A DNA stretch of 64,000 bases from Blautia glucerasea (GTDB lineage Bacteria; Bacillota; Clostridia; Lachnospirales; Lachnospiraceae). Positions 7,659 through 16,702 of this stretch are shown piece by piece (positions within the stretch are counted from its first letter, which is position 1; every line of letters starts with the position of its first letter). Under the pieces are notes generated by a model. That model was not told the origin of the DNA. It worked only from the letters and a program-made list of their open reading frames with translations, and ran no database searches. Position numbers and translations under genes: made by a program. The stretch covers positions 1 to 64,000 of the forward strand of contig NZ_JAAITU010000015.1 in assembly GCF_013304385.1 (NCBI RefSeq), in the 5' to 3' direction.

Positions 7659-10121
7659 ATGATTAACAAGCAGTTTGAGAAAGAGGCCTTCAAGAAGAGT
7701 GTACGAGATAATGTAAAATTTCTCTATCGCAAAAGGCTGGAGGAAGCTACCCAGGAGCAGCTTTTCCAGGCTGTATGCTACACTGTGAAAGATGTTATCA
7801 TTGATAATTGGCTGAAGTCACAGAACGCATTTGAGGAGCAGGATCCGAAGATCGTTTATTACATGTCCATGGAGTTTCTGATGGGCCGTGCCCTGGGCAA
7901 CAACCTGATCAACCTTGGCGCTTACGGGGAAGTAAAGGAAGCACTGGAGGAGTTAGGACTTGATCTGAATGTTCTTGAGGACCAGGAGCCTGATCCGGCA
8001 TTGGGCAATGGCGGTCTGGGAAGACTTGCAGCATGTTTCCTGGATTCTCTGGCAACTCTTGGTTATTGTGCTTATGGATGCGGTATCCGTTATCGTTATG
8101 GTATGTTCAAGCAGGAGATCAGGGACGGTTATCAGGTAGAGGTACCGGATAACTGGCTTGTAAATGGTTATCCATTCGAGCTTCGCCGTCCGGAGTATGC
8201 AAAGGAAGTGCATTTTGGCGGTTATGTACGTGTAGAATATGATCCTGCAACAGGACAGAATAAATTTATCCATGAAGGCTATCAGGCAGTCAAGGCGATT
8301 CCTTATGATATGCCTATCGTGGGATACAAGAACAATATGGTAAATACCCTTCGTATCTGGGATGCAGCTGCGATTGAGGAATTTGGTTTTGATTCCTTTG
8401 ACAAGGGTGATTATAAGAAAGCAGTAGAGCAGGAAAACCTGGCAAAGGACATTGTAAATGTACTTTATCCTAATGATAACAAGATGTCAGGAAAAGAGCT
8501 TCGTCTGAAACAGCAGTACTTCTTTGTTTCTGCAAGTATCCAGGAAGCAATCGCAAAATATAAAAAGAAACATAATGACATTCGGAAGCTGCATGAAAAG
8601 GTTGTATTCCAAATGAATGATACACATCCTACCATGGCAGTTGCCGAGCTGATGCGTATCCTCATTGACCAGGAAGGCCTTGGCTGGGATGAGGCATGGG
8701 CAGTAACCACCAAATGTGTTGCTTATACTAACCACACCATTATGTCCGAGGCACTGGAGAAATGGCCCATCGAGCTGTTTTCAAGACTGCTTCCCCGTGT
8801 ATATCAGATGATTGAAGAGATCAACCGTCGTTTCATCATTGAGATTCAGAACAGATATCCGGGCAACTATGAGAAGATCAAGAAAATGGCGATCATTTAT
8901 GACGGCCAGGTGAAGATGGCACATCTTGCTATTGCAGCAGGATATTCTGTTAATGGTGTTGCAAAGCTTCATACTGAGATTCTTGAGAAACAGGAGCTGC
9001 GCGATTTCTATGAGATGATGCCTGAGAAATTCAATAATAAGACCAATGGTATTACACAGAGACGTTTCCTCCTTCATGGCAACCAGCTGCTTGCCAACTG
9101 GGTAACAGACCATATCGGACCAGACTGGATCACAGATCTGTCCCAGATGAAAAAACTGGCTGTTTATGCTGATGATGAGAAAGCACTTCAGGAGTTTATG
9201 AATATTAAATTCCAGAATAAGCAGCGTCTTGCAAAATACATCCTGGAGCATAATGGCATTGAGGTAGATCCTCATTCCATCTTTGATGTACAGGTTAAGA
9301 GACTTCATGAGTACAAGAGACAGCTTTTGAACATTCTGCATGTGATCTATCTGTACAATCAGATCAAGACACATCCGGAGATGGATATGTATCCGAGAAC
9401 CTTTATCTTTGGCGCAAAAGCTTCTGCAGCTTATGCCCGTGCAAAGAAGATCATTAAGCTGATCAACTCTGTTGCTAATGTGGTCAATAATGATGCATCC
9501 ATTAACGGCAAGATCAAGGTTGTATTCATTGAGAATTATCGTGTGTCTAATGCAGAGATGATCTTTGCCGCAGCAGATGTTTCCGAGCAGATTTCTACAG
9601 CCAGCAAGGAAGCTTCTGGTACAGGTAATATGAAATTCATGCTGAACGGTGCTCCTACACTGGGAACTATGGATGGTGCCAATGTGGAGATCGTAGCAGA
9701 GGTAGGCGCTGAGAATGCATTTATCTTTGGTATGAGTTCTGATCAGATCATCAATTATGAGAACAATGGAGGTTATGATCCGGATATGATCTATAATACA
9801 GATCCGGAGATCCGTCAGGTACTGATGCAGCTGATCAATGGTACTTTCTCCAGTGATACAGAGCTGTTCCGTGATATTTATGATTCTCTTCTGAGCACAA
9901 AGAACAGTTCCAGACCGGATCAGTATTTCATTCTTGGTGATTTCCGCTCCTATGCAGAGGCACAGAAGAAGGTGGAAGCAACTTATCGTGATGAGAAGAA
10001 GTGGGCGAAGATGGCACTTCTGAATACAGCTCACAGTGGTAAATTCTCTTCAGACAGAACCATCCAGGAGTATGTGGATGATATCTGGCATCTGGACAAA
10101 GTTACTGTAGGCACAAAATAA
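7659..10121 (+). CDS. glgP: Glycogen/starch/maltodextrin phosphorylase
   Basis: A pyridoxal-phosphate enzyme that releases glucose-1-phosphate from alpha-1,4-glucans. The family signature EASGTGNMKFMLNGAP lies near residue 650, with the PLP-binding Lys about 659. NGGLGRLAACFLDSLATLG marks the N-terminal half. The length, 820 residues, is normal. The ATG is one base after the ileS stop, with AGGAGG inside the last ileS codons, so the two genes are almost certainly co-translated from one transcript and share the T-box. That places glycogen breakdown under a tRNA-Ile-responsive leader, which is unusual. Confidence 0.95.
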   Translation: MINKQFEKEAFKKSVRDNVKFLYRKRLEEATQEQLFQAVCYTVKDVIIDNWLKSQNAFEEQDPKIVYYMSMEFLMGRALGNNLINLGAYGEVKEALEELGLDLNVLEDQEPDPALGNGGLGRLAACFLDSLATLGYCAYGCGIRYRYGMFKQEIRDGYQVEVPDNWLVNGYPFELRRPEYAKEVHFGGYVRVEYDPATGQNKFIHEGYQAVKAIPYDMPIVGYKNNMVNTLRIWDAAAIEEFGFDSFDKGDYKKAVEQENLAKDIVNVLYPNDNKMSGKELRLKQQYFFVSASIQEAIAKYKKKHNDIRKLHEKVVFQMNDTHPTMAVAELMRILIDQEGLGWDEAWAVTTKCVAYTNHTIMSEALEKWPIELFSRLLPRVYQMIEEINRRFIIEIQNRYPGNYEKIKKMAIIYDGQVKMAHLAIAAGYSVNGVAKLHTEILEKQELRDFYEMMPEKFNNKTNGITQRRFLLHGNQLLANWVTDHIGPDWITDLSQMKKLAVYADDEKALQEFMNIKFQNKQRLAKYILEHNGIEVDPHSIFDVQVKRLHEYKRQLLNILHVIYLYNQIKTHPEMDMYPRTFIFGAKASAAYARAKKIIKLINSVANVVNNDASINGKIKVVFIENYRVSNAEMIFAAADVSEQISTASKEASGTGNMKFMLNGAPTLGTMDGANVEIVAEVGAENAFIFGMSSDQIINYENNGGYDPDMIYNTDPEIRQVLMQLINGTFSSDTELFRDIYDSLLSTKNSSRPDQYFILGDFRSYAEAQKKVEATYRDEKKWAKMALLNTAHSGKFSSDRTIQEYVDDIWHLDKVTVGTK

Positions 10122-10185
10122 TATTTCATGTCTTATCCGGGCAGTGCAGGACATGAACGGGATAGTTATAGAAACTGAATAAGTA

Positions 10186-10238
10186 TAAAAATGGGATACG
10201 GTTATCACCAGTCAGTGAAAGCCGTATCCCATTCTTTT
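10186..10238. terminator. Bidirectional terminator between glgP and the PIG-L gene
   Basis: ATGGGATACGG (10191-10201) and CCGTATCCCAT (10222-10232) are perfect 11-bp arms. An A-run precedes and TCTTTTG follows, so it can stop transcripts from both convergent genes. Confidence 0.85.
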
Positions 10239-10242
10239 GTTG

Positions 10243-10986
10243 CTATTTTGGAAGAAATAATTCTCCGGTTGCTGCATTTTTCCAGTATTCATAAGGGAAC
10301 ATATGATACATTTTACGGATGGTACTGCGCTGACTTTCGTAGATCATTGCCAGTTTCCGTTTGCGGATGTACAGTTCTTTGTCCATTTCCCGCAAGCTGT
10401 ATGGAATCCGGTCATTTACGTAGTAGGTACCAAACCAGTATAATTCAGCCTTGCATCCGGTTTCTTTATATTCTTTTTCAATGATCTGATGTGTCATCTG
10501 ATGATGCAGATGGCCATATTCGCCATTTTCATTGTGGGTGGCAACAAGCTGCCAGTCTTTGTAGTTAAGAATCGTTGCCACATCTTTTTCCATGGCTGCT
10601 CGCCAGTATTTCCAGGAACTGCGCTTATTGCCAAGCTTATCCGGGTAGGAAAGCATCAGATATTTGCCACCGGCTTCTGTAACCACAGATTGAAATTCTT
10701 TGCTGCGGACCGGGTTGTTCCCACCGGTCATACACACTACCAGATACTTATCATCCAGCAGGTGGCCACCACCCCAGATCAGCTCATCATCCGGGTGTGC
10801 AGAAAACAGGATCTTTGTATAACCGGACAGATCCAATGCATCCAGCTGATCATCTGTAACTGCAGGCAGGTGCATGTATGGGGAAAGAATATGCCACCAG
10901 TAAATAAGCAGGGATGCGGCTGCCACAGCCAGTAGAGAAAGAAGGGGACGGCCCACTGTTTTGCAGGCTTGCTTCATTGTATACAT
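10243..10986 (-). CDS. PIG-L (LmbE-like) family deacetylase, membrane-anchored
   Basis: A 247-residue protein of the GlcNAc-PI/mycothiol-type de-N-acetylase superfamily, zinc-dependent amidases acting on N-acetyl-sugars. The N-terminus has a hydrophobic segment (about residues 13-31, LLSLLAVAAASLLIYWW) that should anchor it in the membrane. The zinc motif HPDDE follows at about 64-68 (FSAHPDDELIWGGGHL), with a second His set in GEYGHLHHQMTH. AGGAGG precedes the ATG by 5 bases. The natural substrate is unknown; an exported or membrane-linked sugar conjugate is likely from the anchor. Confidence 0.85.
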   Translation of the reverse strand: MYTMKQACKTVGRPLLSLLAVAAASLLIYWWHILSPYMHLPAVTDDQLDALDLSGYTKILFSAHPDDELIWGGGHLLDDKYLVVCMTGGNNPVRSKEFQSVVTEAGGKYLMLSYPDKLGNKRSSWKYWRAAMEKDVATILNYKDWQLVATHNENGEYGHLHHQMTHQIIEKEYKETGCKAELYWFGTYYVNDRIPYSLREMDKELYIRKRKLAMIYESQRSTIRKMYHMFPYEYWKNAATGELFLPK

Positions 10987-11020
10987 AAAAACCTCCTAAG
11001 GGCAGAATGTTCAGGGCGGC

Positions 11021-11653
11021 TTAGATCCCTTTTTTGTAGAGTATAAAAGAATAAATACAGGGAATCACAAAAAGCACTATCAGTATGGGAAAAAGAAGCC
11101 AATAGGACTGGACAAAACCGTTAATGATCATAATGATACCGCCAAGGATAAAAATCCAGGAGGCCATGCGGTGGGTACGGTTCCAGTTTTCTTCACTTGT
11201 CAGAGTCCAGGGCAGCCTGATGCCGATCGTAAAATTCTGTTTCACCTTATGCAGATAATTACCTATGACAATAAAGAGAAAGCCAATCATAAGGCTGACC
11301 CAAAGTCCGATATCCAGGTCATATCCCAGATTATAAGAATAAAGGAAAATATTAACGCATATGGAAAGCACAGGGATGATCCAGAAGACCATTTTGCCAA
11401 TGCGGGTATTGATATTTTTTCGTTTGGGATCTGCCAGGGTTGCCAGGGAAACAAAAAGCTGCAGGGCAAGCAGAATCAAAGGAAGCCCAAATACTCCAAA
11501 AAATTTGCTGCCCCATCCATCGGCTCCATTATTGTTTGAAAAGTGTATGGCGAATTTCTCAGGCAGCTGATTCCATAAAATCAGGCCTGCAAGTATAGGA
11601 CTGATAGTAAGAAGGCTTGTAAGTAAAAGAGTTTTTCTGTTATTTCGGATCAT
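11021..11653 (-). CDS. SdpI-family membrane protein
   Basis: A 210-residue protein with about six hydrophobic segments. The first half matches the DUF1648/SdpI pattern: ILWNQLPEKFAIHFSNNNGADGWGSK between TM1 and TM2, then TRIGKMVF and a conserved IGIRLPWTLTSEENW stretch. In Bacillus, SdpI protects against the SdpC toxin and sequesters the regulator SdpR when it binds toxin. Here it overlaps the upstream ArsR-type gene by 14 bp, the same regulator-immunity order. No SdpC-like toxin gene is visible nearby, so it may answer foreign toxins or another membrane stress. Confidence 0.85.
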   Translation of the reverse strand: MIRNNRKTLLLTSLLTISPILAGLILWNQLPEKFAIHFSNNNGADGWGSKFFGVFGLPLILLALQLFVSLATLADPKRKNINTRIGKMVFWIIPVLSICVNIFLYSYNLGYDLDIGLWVSLMIGFLFIVIGNYLHKVKQNFTIGIRLPWTLTSEENWNRTHRMASWIFILGGIIMIINGFVQSYWLLFPILIVLFVIPCIYSFILYKKGI

Positions 11654-11921
11654 TGTCAGATTCTCCTTTCAGATTCTTCAGCCATAGCAGGATTTCATCT
11701 ACAACTGAAGTATTCAATTCATAATATACATAATTTTTTTCTTTGGCTTCCCATACCAGATCTGCTTTTTTCAAAATGTTCAGATGGTAGGAGATGGTTG
11801 CACCAGTCATGTCAAAATGACTTCCGATTTCTCCTGCTGACATCCGACCGCTTTTCAGAAGCTGTAGGATTTCCCGTCGGACAGGATCGGATAGTGCCTT
11901 GAAAGTGTTGGCAAAAGACAA
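11640..11921 (-). CDS. ArsR/SdpR-type winged-helix repressor (TTG start)
   Basis: A 93-residue helix-turn-helix protein beginning LSFANTFKALSDPVRREIL, with recognition region GEIGSHFDMTGATISYHLNIL, typical of the SdpR/ArsR autorepressors. The start is TTG at 11921: AGGAGG lies 7 bases upstream of it, whereas the in-frame ATG at 11945 sits inside an operator palindrome. It is co-transcribed with the SdpI-like gene. Two matching palindromes flank its promoter, so autoregulation is likely. Confidence 0.85.
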   Translation of the reverse strand: MSFANTFKALSDPVRREILQLLKSGRMSAGEIGSHFDMTGATISYHLNILKKADLVWEAKEKNYVYYELNTSVVDEILLWLKNLKGESDNDPK

Positions 11922-11943
11922 TTTTGTTCCTCCTTTTAAAAGC

Positions 11944-11963
11944 ATTTAGAAATATTTCTAAAT
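11944..11963. promoter_or_regulatory. Operator palindrome 1 of the SdpR-like repressor
   Basis: ATTTAGAAATATTTCTAAAT is a perfect 20-bp palindrome. It lies just downstream of the -10 box, where bound repressor would block initiation. Confidence 0.8.
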
Positions 11964-11965
11964 AG

Positions 11966-11994
11966 AATATATGATAACTTTATGGAAAAGTCAA
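11966..11994 (-). promoter_or_regulatory. Promoter of the SdpR/SdpI-like operon
   Basis: On the minus strand TTGACT (11994-11989) and TATATT (11971-11966) are separated by exactly 17 bp and lie between the two operator palindromes. Confidence 0.85.
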
Positions 11995-11999
11995 GAACT

Positions 12000-12019
12000 A
12001 TTTAGAAAAAAATCTAAAT
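12000..12019. promoter_or_regulatory. Operator palindrome 2 of the SdpR-like repressor
   Basis: ATTTAGA and TCTAAAT half-sites, identical to those of operator 1 and with the same total length of 20 bp, placed just upstream of the -35 box. The remaining gap to the next gene (12020-12309) is AT-rich and holds only that gene's promoter. Confidence 0.75.
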
Positions 12020-12201
12020 ACAATGACACAGACAGAAAAAATGATTTTACTGCTTCAGTTCTGATACTATAATCATGTAAAGGAATGAGAATTGAAAGAA
12101 TATACTATATGGAATATATTTACAAAAGGGATGGTATGTTTCATTAATTATTTATGAGGTGGAATGATTTCTAAAAATATATAAATAATATACAAATAAT
12201 C

Positions 12202-12230
12202 TGTTAATTACCAAAAAAAACGTGTATAAT
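12202..12230 (+). promoter_or_regulatory. Promoter of the beta-CASP nuclease gene
   Basis: TATAAT at 12225-12230 with a weak -35 TGTTAA at 12202-12207 and 17-bp spacing, about 80 bp ahead of the start codon. Confidence 0.55.
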
Positions 12231-12309
12231 ATTACATAGTGATACCAGATAGGAAAGGTTAAAGTTGGTGTCAATATAAAATCAGGCAGGACATAAAGGG
12301 GGCTTGTAT

Positions 12310-13926
12310 ATGAAGATCACATTTATCGGTGCGACCCATGAGGTGACGGGCAGCTGTTATTATCTGGAGGCAGCCGGAAAACGGTTTCTGGTAGATTATG
12401 GGATGGAACAAGGACCAAATTACTATGAGAATCAGGAAATCCCGGTAGCCCCGGGAGAACTGGATTTTGTACTGCTGACACATGCACATATGGATCATGC
12501 AGGAATGTTGCCTGCATTATATGCAAAAGGCTTTCAGGGACCGATCTATGCAACAGAAGCCACCTGTCATTTGTGTGATATTATGCTTCGTGATAGTGCA
12601 CATATCCAGATGTTTGAGGCAGAATGGCGCAATCGTAAGGGACGCCGCCAGGGAAAAGCAGATTTTGTGCCTGTATATACCATGGAAGATGCACTGGCAG
12701 TGCTGAAGAATTTTGTGGGAAGACAATATGGAGAAATTTTCCAGCCGGCTTCCGGGATACAGGTTCGTTTTACAGATGCAGGACATTTGCTTGGTTCTTC
12801 CAGTATTGAGATCTGGATGGAAGAAGATGGAAAAGAAGAAAAAATAGTATTTTCCGGAGATATTGGAAATAAAAACCAACCACTGATCAAGGACCCAACA
12901 TATCTTAAGGAAGCAGATTATGTGGTGATGGAATCCACATATGGAGACAGAAGTCATGGAGAACGTCCGGAATATGTAAAGCTTCTGGCAGAGGTGATCC
13001 AGGAAACCTTTGACAGAGGCGGTAATCTGGTGATTCCTTCTTTTGCAGTAGGCAGAACGCAGGAAATGCTGTATTTTATTCGGCAGATCAAGGAGGAAGG
13101 CCTTGTTACTGGACATGATAATTTTAAGGTCTATGTGGATAGTCCGCTGGCAAATGAAGCTACTACCATTTTCGGAAAACATTATCATGACTGCTTTGAT
13201 GAGGAAGCTTTGAAATTGGTGCAAAAAGGGATCAATCCTTTAAGCTTCCCAGGTCTTAGGATTTCTGTAACAAGCGATGATTCCAGAGCTATCAATTTTG
13301 ATGAAGACTGCAAGGTGATCATTTCTGCCAGCGGCATGTGTGATGCAGGGCGTATTAAGCACCATTTAAAACATAATCTGTGGCGTGAAGAGTGTACGAT
13401 CCTGTTTGTTGGATATCAGGCTGTGGGGACAGCCGGAAGGGCACTGCTGGAAGGGGCGCAGGAGCTGAAGCTTTTCGGTGAGCCGGTTCATGTGGCTGCC
13501 CATATCCGCCAGATGCCGGGCATCAGCGGTCATGCAGATGTAAATGGACTGATTGACTGGGCGAAAGCTTTTAAACAGAAACCGAAACAAGTATTCATTA
13601 CTCATGGAGAGGACAGCGTAACAGAGCTTTTTGCAGGAAGACTGAAGGAAGAACTGGGGTACGATACCATGGCGCCTTTCAGTGGAACCATATATGATCT
13701 GAAAGAAAATGCCCTTGTATATGAGGCAAAGGGCATCCGCATTGAGAAAGCATCCAAGTCTCCCAAGGCTTCTAAAGCTGCTCAAGCTTATGCGAAGCTG
13801 GTTTCTCTTGGACACAGATTGATGTCTGTGATCCGCAAAAATGAAGGAACTCCCAATAAGGATCTGGACAGATTTGCGAGAGATATCCAGTCATTATGTG
13901 ATAAATGGGACAGACCGGATCAGTGA
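12310..13926 (+). CDS. MBL-fold RNA metallo-hydrolase (beta-CASP family)
   Basis: A 538-residue metallo-beta-lactamase-fold nuclease with the CPSF73-like layout. The zinc motif LTHAHMDHAG lies near residues 56-65. DAGHLLGS and FSGDIGN follow, then the beta-CASP insert (ESTYGDRSHG, PSFAVGRTQE) and the C-terminal HADVNGL and FITHGE motifs. Such proteins act as RNA endo/exonucleases. The ATG at 12310 is preferred over the TTG at 12304 because AAAGGGGG ends 7 bases ahead of it. A lysine/alanine-rich C-terminal extension (KASKSPKASKAAQA) is additional to the core fold. Confidence 0.88.
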   Translation: MKITFIGATHEVTGSCYYLEAAGKRFLVDYGMEQGPNYYENQEIPVAPGELDFVLLTHAHMDHAGMLPALYAKGFQGPIYATEATCHLCDIMLRDSAHIQMFEAEWRNRKGRRQGKADFVPVYTMEDALAVLKNFVGRQYGEIFQPASGIQVRFTDAGHLLGSSSIEIWMEEDGKEEKIVFSGDIGNKNQPLIKDPTYLKEADYVVMESTYGDRSHGERPEYVKLLAEVIQETFDRGGNLVIPSFAVGRTQEMLYFIRQIKEEGLVTGHDNFKVYVDSPLANEATTIFGKHYHDCFDEEALKLVQKGINPLSFPGLRISVTSDDSRAINFDEDCKVIISASGMCDAGRIKHHLKHNLWREECTILFVGYQAVGTAGRALLEGAQELKLFGEPVHVAAHIRQMPGISGHADVNGLIDWAKAFKQKPKQVFITHGEDSVTELFAGRLKEELGYDTMAPFSGTIYDLKENALVYEAKGIRIEKASKSPKASKAAQAYAKLVSLGHRLMSVIRKNEGTPNKDLDRFARDIQSLCDKWDRPDQ

Positions 13927-13935
13927 GATAAAAGA

Positions 13936-13982
13936 AAAACCGTCTGTGGTCTTAGTATTTCATCAGATCACAGACGGGTTTT
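13936..13982. terminator. Bidirectional terminator
   Basis: CCGTCTGTG (13940-13948) pairs with CACAGACGG (13969-13977). An A-run precedes and TTTTA follows, so it serves the two convergent genes. Confidence 0.8.
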
Positions 13983-13991
13983 AAGCTGCTT

Positions 13992-14234
13992 TTAGGCAAG
14001 TGCCTCTTTTAATGCGAAAGCAAGCTGCTGTGGACATGAAGTTGGTTTTGAACCGCACTTAATATTTTCAAGACGGCTGATCACTTCTTCAGCGTCCATG
14101 CCCTCCACCAATTTTGAAACACCCTGGGTATTTCCAGAGCATCCTCCGATAAAATTTACATTGTGAACCTTTTTATTGTCATCAATTTCAAATTCGATGG
14201 CCTGTGCACAGACACCTTTTGCTTTATACATCAT
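13992..14234 (-). CDS. TSCPD domain-containing protein (TIGR03905-like)
   Basis: An 80-residue single-domain protein with the hallmark Thr-Ser-Cys-Pro motif near its end (KPTSCPQQLAFALKEAL) and FIGGCSGNTQGVSKLVEG in the middle. TSCPD domains also occur at the C-terminus of class II ribonucleotide reductases. Stand-alone versions have no firmly assigned role. The ATG at 14234 (directly followed by another ATG) is chosen because AGGAGG lies 8 bases ahead; the longer reading to 14267 would include that site. Confidence 0.85.
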   Translation of the reverse strand: MMYKAKGVCAQAIEFEIDDNKKVHNVNFIGGCSGNTQGVSKLVEGMDAEEVISRLENIKCGSKPTSCPQQLAFALKEALA

Positions 14235-14297
14235 GGCTTTATCCTCCTTTTTGCAGTTCAAAAGCATTATGAACTTTTCGTTTTGGTATTATGTATT

Positions 14298-14367
14298 ATG
14301 ATTTTGGCGTGAAAACACCAAAATCATGATTACACGGATGGTTCCGTGCTTTTGACATTGTAATCAT
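14298..14367. repeat. Two tandem hairpins in an intergenic region
   Basis: ATGATTTTGG (14298-14307) pairs with CCAAAATCAT (14318-14327). ATGATTACA (14326-14334) pairs with TGTAATCAT (14359-14367) and encloses a CACGG/CCGTG stem. The rest of the gene-free stretch 14235-14634 shows only the terminator-like hairpin at 14530-14570. Confidence 0.65.
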
Positions 14368-14529
14368 ATTATAGCAGAATCGCTGTAAAAATCTATAGGG
14401 GATTTGGGAAGAATAAGGAAATAGATTGGGATATGGTAAAATTACAAGGGTATCAATTTGATAATTCGGTCTTAATATGATATTAAAAATTGCCAGTTTC
14501 AGAAAAAAAGACTAATATAAGGAACAGCA

Positions 14530-14570
14530 AAGGTGCAGTCGTGGTGAAAACCACAGGCTGCGCCTTTTTC
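14530..14570 (+). terminator. Terminator-like hairpin upstream of the xdh cluster
   Basis: The arm at 14530-14544 pairs with 14551-14566 through AAGGyGCAGyC and GTGG/CCAC, followed by five T. It sits 65 bp ahead of the xdhA remnant. It may end an upstream transcript or attenuate the cluster; no riboswitch core was recognised. Confidence 0.55.
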
Positions 14571-14634
14571 GCATTACAAGATTATCGATAAGATTACCAA
14601 TTACACGATTATCAAAATGAAAGAGTGATCCACA

Positions 14635-16702
14635 ATGGTATTTCATTCCGTAACAAAAAGCAAGCAAAGAGTAGAAGCATACAAAAAAGTAAATGGTGAA
14701 ACCATTTTTGCAAATGACCTGGAGATGAAAGACATGCAGTACGCATACGGCGTAAGTTCCAAATATGCATTTGCATGGGTTAAAAATATTGACACTTCTC
14801 AGGCAGAACAGGCACCAGGCGTATCCTGTGTTGTTACATACCAGGACATACCAGGAGACATTCTTATGGGTGAAGACAAGCAGGATCAGTATGTACTGGC
14901 TGTAGACCGGGTGATCACGGTAGGAGATATTCTGGCCGTCGTGGTGGCTGATACCATGGAACATGCAAAACAGGCTGGACAACTGGTAAAAATAGAATAT
15001 GAAAAGCTTCATGAACTGACGGACCTGGAAGAGGCCTATCGTTCGGATATGGTGGTAAATCCATATAGAAATGATAACCTGTGTTCCCAGTGTTTTATCA
15101 AAAAAGGAAACATTGATAATGCCTTTGGACCGGAAAATGTATCTGTGCAGACTCATTATGAGACAACCTGGCAGGAACATGCATATATAGAACCGGAATG
15201 CGTAGTGGCATATCCGGGAAGAATCTATGCAGCAGAGCCATAAACGCCATCCCTTTAACTTCGATGTTCATGTATCTGCAGATCAGGAAGGAAAGCTGCA
15301 AGGGTTTGAAGCACTTGCAATGACCGATTCCGGAGCCTATGCAAACATGTCTCCGGGAGTGGCTTTTAAAGCTGTATCCTTAGGGGCAGGTCCTTATGTA
15401 GTTCCCAATGTTTATTGTGGGGCAAAGGCAATTTATACAAATAATATCCCATCAGGCTCTATGCGCGGCTTTGGAAATCCCCAGGGGATTTTTGCAAGGG
15501 AATGTGCTTTAGATGAACTGGCAGAAAAGCTGGGAATGTCCCCTTATTTGCTGAGAAAAAGAAATGTAATGCATAGAGGAGATGCCACTGGATCCGGGCA
15601 GATCATTGATTTTGAGGATATCGGTGCAGAAGAGGTGCTGGATCAGGTAGCACAGAAGCTGGATTACGAGAAAAAATACTGGCAGTATAAAAAGGAAAAT
15701 CCGGGAAAAACAAAAAGAAGGGGAGTAGGACTTTCCCTTTCCTACCGCGGAAACAGCTACGGAACTGGTGTCCCTGATGTTGGACGGTGTTATCTGGAAG
15801 TGCAGATGGACGGAAGTGTAAGACTGAATATCGGTTTAACGGAAATCGGCCAGGGGCTTCATACAGTGATGGGGCAGATTGCAGCAGAAGCATTGATGGT
15901 CAGTGATGACCAGGTAACGGTAAGCGAAAGTACCACAGATGCTCCGGCTACCGGAATCTGTAATGCTTCCAGAGGAACCTTTGTTGGCGGTAATGCCATT
16001 TTGGATGCAGCGAAAAAGATACATGAATGTATGAGGGACGCATTATCAGAAACCTTTCAGTGTGACCGTAGGAAAATCCGTTTCCTGTTGGACATGGTGG
16101 ATGTGGATGGAAAAAAATTATCTTTTAAAGAGGCTGCCGGGATCACTTTTTCAACAGGCCGGACACCTGCCTTTACAGGAAATTATAAAACCACGGATCC
16201 TGTGTTCGATGAAAAGACAGGATTTGGTGACACCTTTTATGAATATACTTATTCCTGCATCGGAGCAGAAGTGGAGATTGATACCTGTACAGGAGAAACA
16301 ACAGTGCTGAATGTGGTGTCTGCCCATGATGCTGGCCGGATCATGAATCCTAAGCTGGCAGCAGGACAGATCGTAGGCGGTGCAGTCATGGCTCAGGGTT
16401 ATGCGTTGATGGAAGATATCAATTCAGTAAAAGGATATGCAAAGAATGAGAATTTTGACCAGTATATGATACCCGGAATCAAAGATGTGGGCAGGGTTTT
16501 GCCGGTAACAGTAGAAAATCCCAATGACCGCGGACCTTTTGGAGCCAGATCCCTGGGAGAACCGACTCTGGATCCAGGGCTTGGAGCTTTTACAAATGCA
16601 GTAAACCATGCACTGGGAGAACTGGGAAAAGTAAAAAGCTCCCCTGCCAGTCTGGAAAAGGTTTTGTTCTCATGTGGAGGAGCAAAGGGGGATGGAAGAT
16701 GA
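14635..16702 (+). pseudogene. xdhA: Xanthine dehydrogenase molybdopterin subunit, internally deleted and frameshifted
   Basis: Two frames together cover most of a molybdenum hydroxylase large subunit. The first (14635-15243) runs from GETIFANDLE through HAYIEPECVVAYPG and then stops. The second joins near 15222 with ESMQQSHKRHPFN, which in intact relatives corresponds to a region about 60-70 residues further on. The segment that should carry the GGGFGGKE molybdopterin motif is absent. The rest looks normal: SGSMRGFGNPQG, IGQGLHTVMGQIAAE, GARSLGEPT. The product cannot be functional as read. It would have oxidised hypoxanthine/xanthine together with the XdhB and XdhC subunits encoded next. Confidence 0.85.

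Noticed and set aside
6755-7693. 312-residue minus-strand ORF
   Set aside because: Antisense shadow of ileS; its Cys/Ile/His-rich composition is the usual reverse reading of a real gene.
8781-10034. 417-residue minus-strand ORF
   Set aside because: Antisense of glgP, which is a certain full-length gene; no ribosome site or family pattern.
12517-13224. 235-residue minus-strand ORF
   Set aside because: Antisense of the beta-CASP nuclease gene, which has complete motifs.
14370-14634. Purine riboswitch or sigma-54 (-24/-12) promoter for the xdh cluster
   Set aside because: Looked for the conserved purine-riboswitch core and for a TGGCAC-N5-TTGC pattern; neither was seen, only a terminator-like hairpin.
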